Assembly (NCBI GenBank): GCA_945877425.1
Contig: CAMCRZ010000005.1
Location: 1-64,000, forward strand
Source of the DNA: an uncultured Treponema sp.
GTDB lineage: Bacteria > Spirochaetota > Spirochaetia > Treponematales > Treponemataceae
Direction: 5' to 3'
Length of the DNA: 64,000 nt
Position 1 is the stretch's first letter. The number at the start of each line of letters is the position of its first letter. The notes under the pieces are model-generated. The model saw only the letters and a program-made list of their open reading frames with translations, did not search any database and was not told where the DNA came from. Both the position numbers and the translations under genes were made by a program. This document shows, piece by piece, positions 7,801 to 15,763 of this stretch.

Positions 7801-8960
7801 TTTTCATCTCCTGCAGCTTCTTCTGTTTCAGCCTTAATTGTTTCCAAAGCCTGTTCTGTTTCAGTTTCCATTTCTTCTACTGAACTTTCAACGCTTTTTA
7901 CAGCATCCTGAATTGCTTTTTCGATATCAGACTTTTCGCTTTTAACAAATTCATCAGAACTTTCTTCTTCGCCTTCAAGAGATTCTTCTACAGCAACAAT
8001 AGAATTTTCTGCTTCCGTAAAATCATCATCTTCAAGAAGTTTAGAATCTTCTGCTTCAATACCTTCAACTGCATCATCACCAAGAGGAGCTTTTGCATCA
8101 GCTTCAACGGCAACTTTTTCACTTTGAGCAACTCTTTCTTTTGCATCATCAATTAACTTCTGGGCAGCAGCACGCTTGTCTTTAATTTCTTCATACAAAG
8201 CTGTAAATGTTTCTTTTGACTGTTTGTAATTTGAATATGCGCCTTCCGGATTTCCAGTTACGTAATTTGAATCACCAGAAGTAAAATTCTTAACTGCAGC
8301 ATCATATTCTGACTTTTTAGAAACGCTTGCCTTAACACTGTCTGCATCTTTCTTTGCCTTAAATGCTTCTGTACGTTCATCTTTTGCAAGTGCACGCCAT
8401 CCTGCTGTAAGAACAAGGTCAAAATTTGCTTCTGCAGCCTGAGCCTGTTTAAGAAGCGACTCACCTGCTGCAATGTTTGCTTCCGGAGCTGCAAGTTCAT
8501 CTAAAACCCTGCAACCTTCGTTGTATGCATTCTGATTGTAAGCAGCAAAATTCAACTCATCAACTTTGTCTTTTTTAGCTTTTGCATTTGTGTAGGCAAG
8601 AAGTGCCTGATAGCGGCTGTCAATATCACTTAATGCTTTTGAATAATCAACTGCCGGGCTGTTTTCTATAAGGGCTTTTGTTGCATTATATTCAGCTTCA
8701 ACTGCGTCAAATGCTGATTTGTTTGCATCTTCAGCACCAGCCTGAATTGCTGCATTTCTGGACTCTTCAACTTTTTCAAGAAGGGATTTATTTTCTTCAC
8801 TGAAATCTTCTACAGGGATTTCTTCCTTAACTTCTTCCACTACGTCTTTTACAACATCTTCTACTGGAGCAGGTTCAGCTTCCGGAGTTGAACCACAAGA
8901 AGCAAATATAATTGCCGTACTTGCAAGGAAGACTGCTGGTAAATGTTTAACTTTTATCAT
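7797..8960 (-). CDS. Acidic coiled-coil lipoprotein
   Basis: The 387-residue protein has a signal peptide and lipobox IIFASC (Cys22). A Pro/Glu/Val-rich linker follows, then about 230 residues of Ala/Lys/Glu helices with repeated KAKKDADSVKAS/EEYNATK-like phrasing, and a very acidic C-terminus ending in long helices. It looks like a periplasmic spacer or scaffold. The ribosome-binding site is GGGAGG. Its stop overlaps the start of the LysM protein, so the two probably act together at the envelope. The function is otherwise unknown. Confidence 0.7.
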   Translation of the reverse strand: MIKVKHLPAVFLASTAIIFASCGSTPEAEPAPVEDVVKDVVEEVKEEIPVEDFSEENKSLLEKVEESRNAAIQAGAEDANKSAFDAVEAEYNATKALIENSPAVDYSKALSDIDSRYQALLAYTNAKAKKDKVDELNFAAYNQNAYNEGCRVLDELAAPEANIAAGESLLKQAQAAEANFDLVLTAGWRALAKDERTEAFKAKKDADSVKASVSKKSEYDAAVKNFTSGDSNYVTGNPEGAYSNYKQSKETFTALYEEIKDKRAAAQKLIDDAKERVAQSEKVAVEADAKAPLGDDAVEGIEAEDSKLLEDDDFTEAENSIVAVEESLEGEEESSDEFVKSEKSDIEKAIQDAVKSVESSVEEMETETEQALETIKAETEEAAGDEK

Positions 8961-9089
8961 TTTTCCTCCCAGAAAAATCTAACTTTTTGCTTTTAATTTA
9001 CTACACATTTAATATAACTTCAATAAAGCAATGTTGTGTTTAAATAGTATTTTTTCTTTGCACTTTTTTGCGGATTTTGTTAAATCAGG

Positions 9090-9098
9090 TGGTATAAT
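9090..9098 (+). promoter_or_regulatory. Extended -10 promoter
   Basis: TGG directly followed by TATAAT (9093-9098) forms an extended -10. No good -35 is present. It lies 28 bases before the small YdbC-like gene, which does have a Shine-Dalgarno. Confidence 0.5.
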
Positions 9099-9126
9099 AA
9101 ATACAGATATTTATTTGGAGAAAAAT

Positions 9127-9351
9127 ATGGAAAGTACAATTAAATCTTCTATCACACAGCATTTCGGAGTTCTTTCGGAAGGTAAAGGCGGATGGAAAAT
9201 GGAGCTTAATCTTGTTTCGTGGAATGACAGAGAGCCTAAATACGATATCCGTTCATGGTCACCTGATCACGAAAAAATGAGCAAGGGCGTAACTCTTACT
9301 AAAGACGAACTTGTTGCTTTAAAAAACATTCTTGGCGGAATGACTCTTTAA
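9127..9351 (+). CDS. PC4/YdbC-like single-strand nucleic-acid-binding protein
   Basis: The 74-residue protein starts MESTIKSS and carries the conserved body of the YdbC family: HFGVLSEGKGGWKMELNLVSWN, then PKYDIRSWSPDHEKMSKGVTLTKDEL. YdbC proteins have the fold of the eukaryotic coactivator PC4 and bind single-stranded DNA. The ATG at 9127 is preferred to an upstream in-frame ATG at 9031, because GGAG (9117-9120) sits six bases before it and the conserved sequence begins there. It stands alone, convergent with holA. Confidence 0.8.
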   Translation: MESTIKSSITQHFGVLSEGKGGWKMELNLVSWNDREPKYDIRSWSPDHEKMSKGVTLTKDELVALKNILGGMTL

Positions 9352-9388
9352 CAATTTAACAGTTTAACAGAAAAAGCAGGCAGAACAT

Positions 9389-10396
9389 TTACTCATACTG
9401 AGCACAGTAAAGTCCGTTTTTTATTACGATGGAATAAATCATCATAATAAGGCGTGTGTCTTCCATTGCAGTTCCGTTTTCCCTTATAGCCATATCTGTT
9501 GCACCAAGAAGTGAAAGTATGCTGGCTGTTACTCCAGGTGACCAGACTGCTGATGCATTTTTGTACCGTGTCTGATTAGTCTTAGAGTCAAGTCTTGCGG
9601 CTTTAAGTTCTGCGGTTGAAGGGACTTTGCCTTTAAAAGTTAAAGCGTGCCATGTTTTAAGCTGACGGAAACAATATGCCAGTCCTGAAATAAGCATTAC
9701 GCTGTTTGACTCTTTTGAAATACGGATTTTGTTCAGGATTTCAACTGCATTTTCAAAACGCTGATTTGGATTTTTGCCCGGTTCGCACATTGAGTCAAAT
9801 AAAGTAAAGGCATTTTCTTCTTTATTGTGAGTTAGAATTTTGTTTACATCAGAGACGGAAACTGTGTGGCTTCTTTCAAAGCAGTACAGGAATTTTGAAC
9901 ATTCTGAACGCAGTGTTTCTGTGTCATTTTCTACCATGTTGAGAATTTCGCTTACTGCATCAGGCGTAATGTTGAAATTGTTTTTCTTAAAGAAGTTTAC
10001 AATCCACTGTTCCTTTTTGTTTTCAAACAATTCAAAAAATTTGCGCTTGTGATTTGAAGGAACTGCTTCGTCAAGTTTTTTGTCTACGGAAAATTCATCT
10101 GTTACAAGAATAAGCGTGTTTGAAGAATTTGAAGCTGCCCAGGAAGTTATCTGCTTGATGTCATCTTTATTTTTTATTTCTTCTGCGTTACAAAGAACAA
10201 TGAAAAGTGCCGAAGAAAAAAGACTTACGTTTTGAAGCTGAGCCACAACATCAGCAACACGGATATCAGAAACGTAATATTTGTATTCGTCAAGAGTTCC
10301 GCTTTGCTTTTTTACAGTCTGCCTTATGTTTTCTATAGCTTCATTTTTTTCGCCTGCTTCCGGTCCTGTAAAAAGATAAATTCCAGTGTCTGCCAT
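9389..10396 (-). CDS. holA: DNA polymerase III subunit delta
   Basis: Delta opens the beta clamp in the clamp-loader complex. The 335-residue protein has the HolA layout: an N-terminal AAA-like domain without a working P-loop (IYLFTGPEAGEKNEAI), the VADVVAQLQNVSLFSSALFIVLCNAEE region, and a C-terminal helical collar with KIRISKESNSVMLISGLAYCFRQL. The sequence is diverged but length and order fit. It is last in the minus-strand run hprK, ptsH, lexA, holA, 15 bases after lexA. The ribosome-binding site is weak (CGGGAA), which suggests coupled expression with lexA. Confidence 0.8.
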   Translation of the reverse strand: MADTGIYLFTGPEAGEKNEAIENIRQTVKKQSGTLDEYKYYVSDIRVADVVAQLQNVSLFSSALFIVLCNAEEIKNKDDIKQITSWAASNSSNTLILVTDEFSVDKKLDEAVPSNHKRKFFELFENKKEQWIVNFFKKNNFNITPDAVSEILNMVENDTETLRSECSKFLYCFERSHTVSVSDVNKILTHNKEENAFTLFDSMCEPGKNPNQRFENAVEILNKIRISKESNSVMLISGLAYCFRQLKTWHALTFKGKVPSTAELKAARLDSKTNQTRYKNASAVWSPGVTASILSLLGATDMAIRENGTAMEDTRLIMMIYSIVIKNGLYCAQYE

Positions 10397-10411
10397 AAGA
10401 TGAAATTCCCG

Positions 10412-11023
10412 TTAGTAAGTGCGTACTATGCTTGTTAAAGTTCCTACAATGTGCACGTCCTGGCAGTAAATAGGCTGAAAGTCAGGATTTTCAGGCTGAA
10501 GGCGGATACGTGACGCTTCCTTGTAAAAACGCTTTAACGTAATGGCATTATCAACTACAGCAACTACAATCTGACCGTCAACTGCAATTTCTGACTGTTC
10601 TATTATTGCAAGATCACCTTCGAGTATACCGGCATTTATCATGCTTGTGCCTCTTACGTGAAGTGCAAAATATGTTTTTCCAGGCTTTACGAAAGGTTCT
10701 GTCAAAGTAACGAATCCATCGAAATTTTCTTCGCTAAGTAAAGGCTTTCCTGCAGCAACTGTTCCAAGAAGAGGCACTTTTGAAACAAAAAGTTCAGGCT
10801 CTTTTTTGCGCTCATCCTTTAACACTTTAAGCGAACGGGAACGACGCTGTGACTGTGTAAGATATCCTTTTCTTTGCAAAGCAGCCACATGATCTTGAAC
10901 AGCCCTGAGAGAAATATCAAAGTGCTCGCCTATTTCCCTTACAGTTGGCGGATATACATTTTCGTCTGTAAAATTGGCAATGTAATCAAGAACTTCTTTT
11001 TGCCTGTCAGTTAACGCTCTCAT
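10412..11023 (-). CDS. lexA: LexA SOS repressor
   Basis: The 203-residue repressor has an N-terminal winged helix (LTDRQKEVLDYI...PPTVREIGEHFDISLRAVQDHVAAL) and a C-terminal S24 self-cleaving domain. The cleavage site is A91-G92 in TVAAGKPL, the nucleophile is S127 in RGTSMINAGI and the general base is K164 in AITLKRF. All parts needed for RecA-stimulated autocleavage are present. A purine-rich AAAGAGA precedes the ATG. I could not see a convincing LexA operator upstream. The position between ptsH and holA places DNA-damage control inside a carbon-control and replication gene run. Confidence 0.95.
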   Translation of the reverse strand: MRALTDRQKEVLDYIANFTDENVYPPTVREIGEHFDISLRAVQDHVAALQRKGYLTQSQRRSRSLKVLKDERKKEPELFVSKVPLLGTVAAGKPLLSEENFDGFVTLTEPFVKPGKTYFALHVRGTSMINAGILEGDLAIIEQSEIAVDGQIVVAVVDNAITLKRFYKEASRIRLQPENPDFQPIYCQDVHIVGTLTSIVRTY

Positions 11024-11060
11024 AACAATTCTCTTTAAAATTTAATGATATAAATACAAA

Positions 11061-11327
11061 CTATTCTTCTTCAAATCTTGATTCAAAAAGGTTAAAGATT
11101 GCATCAGCAGCAGCTTTTTCGTCTGAACCTTCTGTTTTAAGAGTTAAAGTTGTATTGTACCCGGCAGCCATTGTAATAACGCCCATAATTGATTTTGCGT
11201 TTACAGTAGTTGTGTCTCTTTCAAGAATAACTTCTGATTCAAATTTGTTTGCAGTTTGAGCAATTAATGCAGCCGGACGTGCGTGAATTCCTGCTCTGTT
11301 TCTGACCGTTAAAAGTTTTTCTACCAT
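11061..11327 (-). CDS. ptsH: HPr phosphocarrier protein
   Basis: The 88-residue protein has both phosphorylation sites: H15 in AGIHARPAA, the enzyme I site, and S46 in NAKSIMGVI, the site used by HPr kinase. Length and spacing are canonical. The gene follows hprK by 74 bases, and between them a minus-strand extended -10 (TGTTATAAT) plus a GGGAG ribosome-binding site give it its own expression signals. With hprK next door and no sugar-specific PTS genes in the window, the pair probably has a regulatory role as in other spirochaetes and many proteobacteria. That role is inferred. Confidence 0.95.
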   Translation of the reverse strand: MVEKLLTVRNRAGIHARPAALIAQTANKFESEVILERDTTTVNAKSIMGVITMAAGYNTTLTLKTEGSDEKAAADAIFNLFESRFEEE

Positions 11328-11401
11328 AATAAATAGCTCCCAAAAAAATCATTGTAAAATTATAACATGAGGAAAACGAATCTTCCTACAAATTTAAGCC
11401 G

Positions 11402-12391
11402 TTAGTAAGTATCGTCGCTGGTGTAATAATTTGCTGCAGCTTCACCAGTTTCAATCCATTTAAGAACGTTCTGGTTAAACTCTCTTGCAGAAAAATATCC
11501 CATAGATTTAAGGCGTTCATTCATTGCAGCAGCTTCTATAATGATAGGCAGGTTACGCCCTGGTTTTACAGGAACTTCAATAAGCGGAATTTTTACACCA
11601 AGAAGATCTGTAGTAATTTTTTCTGTTCCAAGCCTGTCGTAAATTTTGTTCTGATCCCATGTTTCAAGTTTTACAACAAGCTGAATTTCTTTTTGTTCAC
11701 GAATTGCACCTACACCGTAAAGCTGGGAAATGTTTATAATGCCTAAGCCACGTATTTCCATGTGGTGACTAATCATTTTATTAGCGCCTCTGGCAAGAAT
11801 TGTATTTCCGTTTACACAGCGCATTTCTACAGTATCATCTGCAACAAGACGATGACCTCGTTCAATAAGTTCAAGAGCAGTTTCACTTTTTCCAACACCG
11901 CTGTCACCAATAAGAAGTATGCCTATACCGTAAACTTCTACAAGAACGCCGTGAACTGTTTTTCTTGGCGCAAAAATATTCCCGAAAACACGCAACAGTC
12001 TCTGGGAAAATTCAGAAGATTCAAGATCAGTCTGCAAAATAGCACAGCCAGAAGATTCACCGTACATTAAAAAACGTTCGTCCGGAGTAATGCTGTGTGT
12101 AAAAACTGCACATGGAATTTCGTAAGAGAAAAATTTTTCTATTGTATAGATGTCGTTTTCATTGTAGAGCTTTTGAAGGTAAGCGTATTCTCCCCGACCA
12201 AAAAGCTGAACTCTTTTATACGCAAATGATTCATAAAAACCGGAAAGTGCCAGACCAGGACGATTTATATCAGGAACAGTCAGCATTCTTGAAAGCCCTG
12301 ATCTTCCTGCAATACAGTGAAGGTTTAGAGAGTCGTATCCTTTTAAATCAAGATCAAGAAGATCTAAAACCGTAAATTTTTTATCGGACAT
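11402..12391 (-). CDS. hprK: HPr kinase/phosphorylase
   Basis: The enzyme phosphorylates and dephosphorylates Ser46 of HPr. The protein is 329 residues when started at the ATG at 12391 (MSDKKFTV). It has the N-terminal HprK domain and the C-terminal kinase domain with Walker A GDSGVGKS at 162-169, preceded by the conserved VHGVLVEVYG. An ATG 15 bases upstream is in frame (MYTCH), but the -10 box TATACT at 12398-12403 lies in its coding region and ends six bases before the ATG at 12391. The shorter start is therefore preferred and the mRNA is probably leaderless. It heads the run to holA. Confidence 0.93.
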   Translation of the reverse strand: MSDKKFTVLDLLDLDLKGYDSLNLHCIAGRSGLSRMLTVPDINRPGLALSGFYESFAYKRVQLFGRGEYAYLQKLYNENDIYTIEKFFSYEIPCAVFTHSITPDERFLMYGESSGCAILQTDLESSEFSQRLLRVFGNIFAPRKTVHGVLVEVYGIGILLIGDSGVGKSETALELIERGHRLVADDTVEMRCVNGNTILARGANKMISHHMEIRGLGIINISQLYGVGAIREQKEIQLVVKLETWDQNKIYDRLGTEKITTDLLGVKIPLIEVPVKPGRNLPIIIEAAAMNERLKSMGYFSAREFNQNVLKWIETGEAAANYYTSDDTY

Positions 12392-12397
12392 ATGACA

Positions 12398-12426
12398 AGT
12401 ATACATTCAAAGGTTGATTTATTCAA
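12398..12426 (-). promoter_or_regulatory. Leaderless promoter of hprK
   Basis: On the minus strand: -35 TTGAAT (12421-12426), 17 bases, -10 TATACT (12398-12403), six bases, then the ATG at 12391. Confidence 0.6.
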
Positions 12427-12456
12427 CATTAAGATTTAATATTCAGTAAATTTATT

Positions 12457-12484
12457 TTGTTTCAGTGCATTTTTCTGATATAAA
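12457..12484 (+). promoter_or_regulatory. Promoter of the class I methyltransferase gene
   Basis: -35 TTGTTT (12457-12462), 16 bases, extended -10 TGA-TATAAA (12479-12484). A leader of about 20 bases with GGAG follows. It is divergent from the hprK promoter. Confidence 0.5.
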
Positions 12485-12509
12485 CTTCAGCTGCAGACAA
12501 GGAGCGCTT

Positions 12510-13265
12510 ATGGCTTCAAAAAAAGAATGGTTTGAAAACGAAAATTTCTGGCTAAACTACGGGCCTGTTATGTTTGACGAACAGCATTGGGCAGAAGCAA
12601 AGGGAATAGCCGCCAGATGCAGGGAAATTGCAGGACTTAAAGACGGAAGTTCAATACTTGACGTTTGCTGCGGACCTGGAAGAATTTCCATAGAACTTGC
12701 ACTTGAAAACCTTAACGTTACGGGAGTTGACATAACCCAGCCTTTTTTAGATGCAGCACTTGATATGGCAAAAGACGAAAACGTAGAAATCAATTTTATA
12801 AATCATGATATGCGCACTTTTAAAACAAAAAAGCTTTTTGACGCAGCAATAAATGTTTACAATTCATTCGGTTATTGCGATTCAATTGACGACGACACAA
12901 AGATTTTAAAAAGAGTTGCCTGTTCATTGAAAAAAGGCGGAACTTTTATACTTGAGTGCATAAGCAGGGAAACAGCTGTCCGGCATTTTACGGAAGGTGA
13001 ATGGTTTGAGCGTTCGGGAAAAACTGTCCTTACAAAGTTTGAGCCGACTGGTGCATGGGAAGGCTTGCGTTCTTCCTGGACTTTGATTGACAATAATGAC
13101 GGTTCACGAATGGAGCACACTTTTGTCCAGCGGCTGTATTCTGCAGCAGATTTACGTGACACAATACTGAAATGCGGATTTTCCAGTGCACAGGTTTACG
13201 GCGGATTTGACTTGCGCAATTACGACTACAATGCAGAAACTATGGTTATAGTTGCAAAAAAATAA
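12510..13265 (+). CDS. Class I SAM-dependent methyltransferase
   Basis: The 251-residue protein has SAM-binding motif I (ILDVCCGPGRISIELA) with the acidic post-I residue in VTGVDIT, then FDAAINVYNSFGY for motif III/IV and LKKGGTFILE for the later strand. This is a typical small-molecule methyltransferase fold, but the substrate cannot be told. The start at 12510 is chosen because GGAG (12501-12504) precedes it; an earlier in-frame start at 12465 has no ribosome-binding site and no conserved sequence. It is divergent from hprK and convergent with the isochorismatase-like gene four bases on. Confidence 0.8.
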   Translation: MASKKEWFENENFWLNYGPVMFDEQHWAEAKGIAARCREIAGLKDGSSILDVCCGPGRISIELALENLNVTGVDITQPFLDAALDMAKDENVEINFINHDMRTFKTKKLFDAAINVYNSFGYCDSIDDDTKILKRVACSLKKGGTFILECISRETAVRHFTEGEWFERSGKTVLTKFEPTGAWEGLRSSWTLIDNNDGSRMEHTFVQRLYSAADLRDTILKCGFSSAQVYGGFDLRNYDYNAETMVIVAKK

Positions 13266-13269
13266 GAAT

Positions 13270-13827
13270 TTACTTTTCTTCAAGATATTCCTGAGTAGTC
13301 ATCATTTTTACGTGAAGAGGCTGCAATCCTGAAAGAATAAGTTCAGTTGCCGTTTCTTTAGGTCTGTCTAAACCGGAAACGCCGTCAGTTAAATAAATTA
13401 CGTAAATTCCTTCGTCAATTAAATTTAAAACTGTAGACAAAACGCAGCATTCAGCAACTACGCCTGCAACAACTACACGCTTTGCCTTTTTACATTCAGC
13501 TGCAACTTCAGGAACTGCAAGAGAAGAGTAAACGCTTTTTGTGTACAGCGGAAACTTTTTCAGTGCATCTTTCAGTTCAGGAATCATTTCATTTGCAAAA
13601 CTGTTATTGTTTACGTCAGAATATTTTACGTTATAATCAGCCCACACGTTTAAGGCTTTTTCATCTGCAATAAATCTTGTGAAAAGTGCATTACCGTTAA
13701 ATCTGGGAAAATCAATTATTCTGTTTACATTTGATGCAGCTTTTTCTGTATTCAGACATTCCCACTTTCCGCCTTTTTTGTAAACATTCTGCATATCAAT
13801 TACAAGAAGTAAATCGTCTTTTTTCAT
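13270..13827 (-). CDS. Isochorismatase-family cysteine hydrolase
   Basis: The 185-residue protein has the cysteine-hydrolase triad of this family: D11 in LLLVIDMQNVY, K97 in YTKSVYSS and a Cys in VVAECCVLST (C128 by alignment, with C127 beside it). The usual cis-peptide and strand pattern (RVVVAGVVAECC) are present. Such enzymes include nicotinamidases and N-carbamoyl hydrolases; the residues that would define the substrate are not clear here. Its start overlaps the stop of the small upstream gene by four bases, so the two are cotranscribed. Confidence 0.8.
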   Translation of the reverse strand: MKKDDLLLVIDMQNVYKKGGKWECLNTEKAASNVNRIIDFPRFNGNALFTRFIADEKALNVWADYNVKYSDVNNNSFANEMIPELKDALKKFPLYTKSVYSSLAVPEVAAECKKAKRVVVAGVVAECCVLSTVLNLIDEGIYVIYLTDGVSGLDRPKETATELILSGLQPLHVKMMTTQEYLEEK

Positions 13828-14051
13828 AAGCAGTCTTCTATTATATTCCGCAAGTAACAGCCTTTTACAAAAACATTTGCAACCATATCGTTAAAGTCTT
13901 CGTATTTTTTTCTCTGAAAATATTTTTCGCCAAAATAATACCGCAAAGTTCCGTTTTCTTTTTCTGCAATGATTTCGTAAGTTGTGCCTCTAAAGCTGAA
14001 CTCATAATCTCTGTGAACTTCCAGCAAAAATTGGAAATCGTCAAGTTTCAT
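13824..14051 (-). CDS. Small conserved-looking protein, unknown
   Basis: This 75-residue cytoplasmic protein is rich in charged and aromatic residues (DFQFLLEVHRDYEFSFRGTTYEII...YYFGEKYFQRKKYEDF). It has no signal peptide and no motif that I recognise. It is translationally coupled (four-base overlap) to the isochorismatase-like gene. There is no Shine-Dalgarno; a TAAAAT box ends six bases before the ATG with TTGCAA 18 bases further up, so it is a candidate leaderless gene. Confidence 0.6.
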   Translation of the reverse strand: MKLDDFQFLLEVHRDYEFSFRGTTYEIIAEKENGTLRYYFGEKYFQRKKYEDFNDMVANVFVKGCYLRNIIEDCL

Positions 14052-14057
14052 AAAGTG

Positions 14058-14087
14058 ATTTTAGCTTATTCTAAAGTTTTTTTGCAA
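14058..14087 (-). promoter_or_regulatory. Candidate leaderless promoter
   Basis: On the minus strand: TTGCAA (14082-14087), 18 bases, TAAAAT (14058-14063), six bases to the ATG at 14051. Confidence 0.45.
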
Positions 14088-14139
14088 GTCAGGTTTATTT
14101 TCAGGTTTATTTTATGAAAAAAACTGCCGACACTTAAGT

Positions 14140-14763
14140 ATGGCATCAAAACAAAACAGTTACAGTAAGCCTGATTTCTGGTCTCAAAAAGCATTCAAGG
14201 AAGGTTATCCTGCAAGAAGCGTTTATAAACTTCAGGAAATTGACCAGAAATTCGGAATGTTAAAAAAAGGCTCAGTTGCATTAGATTTAGGTTCTGCTCC
14301 GGGAAGCTGGACAACATGGCTTTTACGGAATTTAAGCGGTTCGGGAAAAGTTGTTTCCTGTGACCTTAATCCGCTGGCAAAAACTGTTACAGCAGAAAAT
14401 CTTGTTTTTTTTCAGGGTGATTTGTTAAGCGAAGAAATACGCACTCAAATAAAGCAGCAGGGACCTTACGATTTAGTTGTATGTGATGCCGCTCCTTTAA
14501 CTACAGGCAACAGGACGATTGATACTTTACGTTCAAAAGGTCTTGTGGAAATGGCTATCTGGTATGCAGATAAGATGCTTAAACCAGGCGGAAACTTTTG
14601 CGTTAAGATTTTCCAGAATGGCGACCAGCAGAAACTTCTTATGAAAATGCGGGAAATTTTTACTTCTGCAAGAGGATTTAAGCCGGAAGCCTGCCGTTCA
14701 GAATCATTTGAAACTTACCTCATAGGATTAAACAAAAAGGTGTGCAACGATGAAAAAAATTGA
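14140..14763 (+). CDS. rlmE: 23S rRNA (uridine-2'-O) methyltransferase
   Basis: This FtsJ/RrmJ-family enzyme methylates the ribose of a conserved 23S rRNA uridine (U2552 in E. coli). The 207-residue protein has SARS-type start SVYKLQEID, the SAM loop ALDLGSAPGSWT at 48-58, and the complete K-D-K-E catalytic tetrad K30, D116, K156, E191. Length is normal. No clear Shine-Dalgarno is visible before the ATG and no well-placed -10 is seen either. It overlaps or abuts the following LysM-M23 gene, so the two are probably cotranscribed. Confidence 0.9.
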   Translation: MASKQNSYSKPDFWSQKAFKEGYPARSVYKLQEIDQKFGMLKKGSVALDLGSAPGSWTTWLLRNLSGSGKVVSCDLNPLAKTVTAENLVFFQGDLLSEEIRTQIKQQGPYDLVVCDAAPLTTGNRTIDTLRSKGLVEMAIWYADKMLKPGGNFCVKIFQNGDQQKLLMKMREIFTSARGFKPEACRSESFETYLIGLNKKVCNDEKN

Positions 14764-14806
14764 GATTTTGAACGGAATGTGCTATAGTAAAAAACTGGAA
14801 TTTAAA

Positions 14807-15763
14807 ATGAAACTTAAGGCGTTTGCTATATATGCCTGCTCTACTTTAGCAGCTGCGGCTGTAGTTGCCGGCGGTACATTTGCATTTATACATTTTCGCA
14901 ATCAGACTTCGGGACAAGGCGGACTTGATACACCGGGTCTGCCTCTTTATGCCGATGCAATTCTTGAAAATGACAAAGACTTGCCTGTTTCGGAAAATTT
15001 TTCTGACCTTGATACGCTGGACAATAAAATCACCTACTTTACTTACAGAGTTAAAAGCGGCGACATGATTGGCATGATTGCAGAAAAGTACGGCGTTACT
15101 CAAGATACAATTATAAGCGTAAACCAGATCCGCTCTTCACGTTTAATTCAAATCGGACAGTATCTGCGCATTCCTTCTGAGCCTGGAATTCTTTATACAG
15201 TTAAAACAGGAAACGAAACAGTTGAATCTATTTCAAAAAAGTATAACGTAGATGCCCAGCGATGTGCCTTACTGAACAATCTTTCTTTAGACGAAGAACT
15301 TTCTGCAGGAAAAACACTTTTTGTGCCGGATGCACTTCTTGACTGGGTAACACGTCAGGAAATTAACGGCGATCTTTTCAAGCGTCCACTTAAAGGCGGA
15401 TATTACATTTCTTCACCATACGGATACCGCAAAAATCCGTTTGATTCTTCAAGAAGAACTTTCCACTCTGGAATTGACATGGCTTGCAAGACAGGAACTT
15501 CAATTTATGCAGCTTTAGACGGAACTGTAACTACTGCAGGCTGGAGCAACACTTACGGAAATTACGTAATCATTACACATCATTCGGGATATAAATCACT
15601 TTACGGCCACATGAGCCAGATTCTTGTAAAAAAAGGCGCTCACGTTACAACAAGCACGGTAATTGGAAAAGTCGGAAGCACAGGATTAAGTACAGGACCG
15701 CACCTACATTTTACTGTTTACAAAAACGGCATTACAGTTAATCCTTCAAGTTTGTGGAATTAA
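14807..15763 (+). CDS. LysM and M23 peptidase domain protein
   Basis: The 318-residue protein has an N-terminal membrane anchor or signal (MKLKAFAIYACSTLAAAAVV). Two LysM modules follow (YRVKSGDMIGMIAEKYGV... and YTVKTGNETVESISKKYNV...) for peptidoglycan binding, and a C-terminal M23 metallopeptidase domain. Zinc ligands are H220 and D224 in HSGID, and H301 in HLHF, with H299 as catalytic partner. It should cleave peptide cross-links in the periplasm. The ATG at 14807 is chosen because the hydrophobic segment begins there; an upstream in-frame ATG (14750) would add 19 residues and overlap rlmE. Confidence 0.85.
   Translation: MKLKAFAIYACSTLAAAAVVAGGTFAFIHFRNQTSGQGGLDTPGLPLYADAILENDKDLPVSENFSDLDTLDNKITYFTYRVKSGDMIGMIAEKYGVTQDTIISVNQIRSSRLIQIGQYLRIPSEPGILYTVKTGNETVESISKKYNVDAQRCALLNNLSLDEELSAGKTLFVPDALLDWVTRQEINGDLFKRPLKGGYYISSPYGYRKNPFDSSRRTFHSGIDMACKTGTSIYAALDGTVTTAGWSNTYGNYVIITHHSGYKSLYGHMSQILVKKGAHVTTSTVIGKVGSTGLSTGPHLHFTVYKNGITVNPSSLWN

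Noticed and set aside
9031-9126. Longer version of the YdbC-like protein starting at 9031
   Set aside because: The extra residues are not family-like, and the extended -10 promoter and GGAG lie inside that segment.
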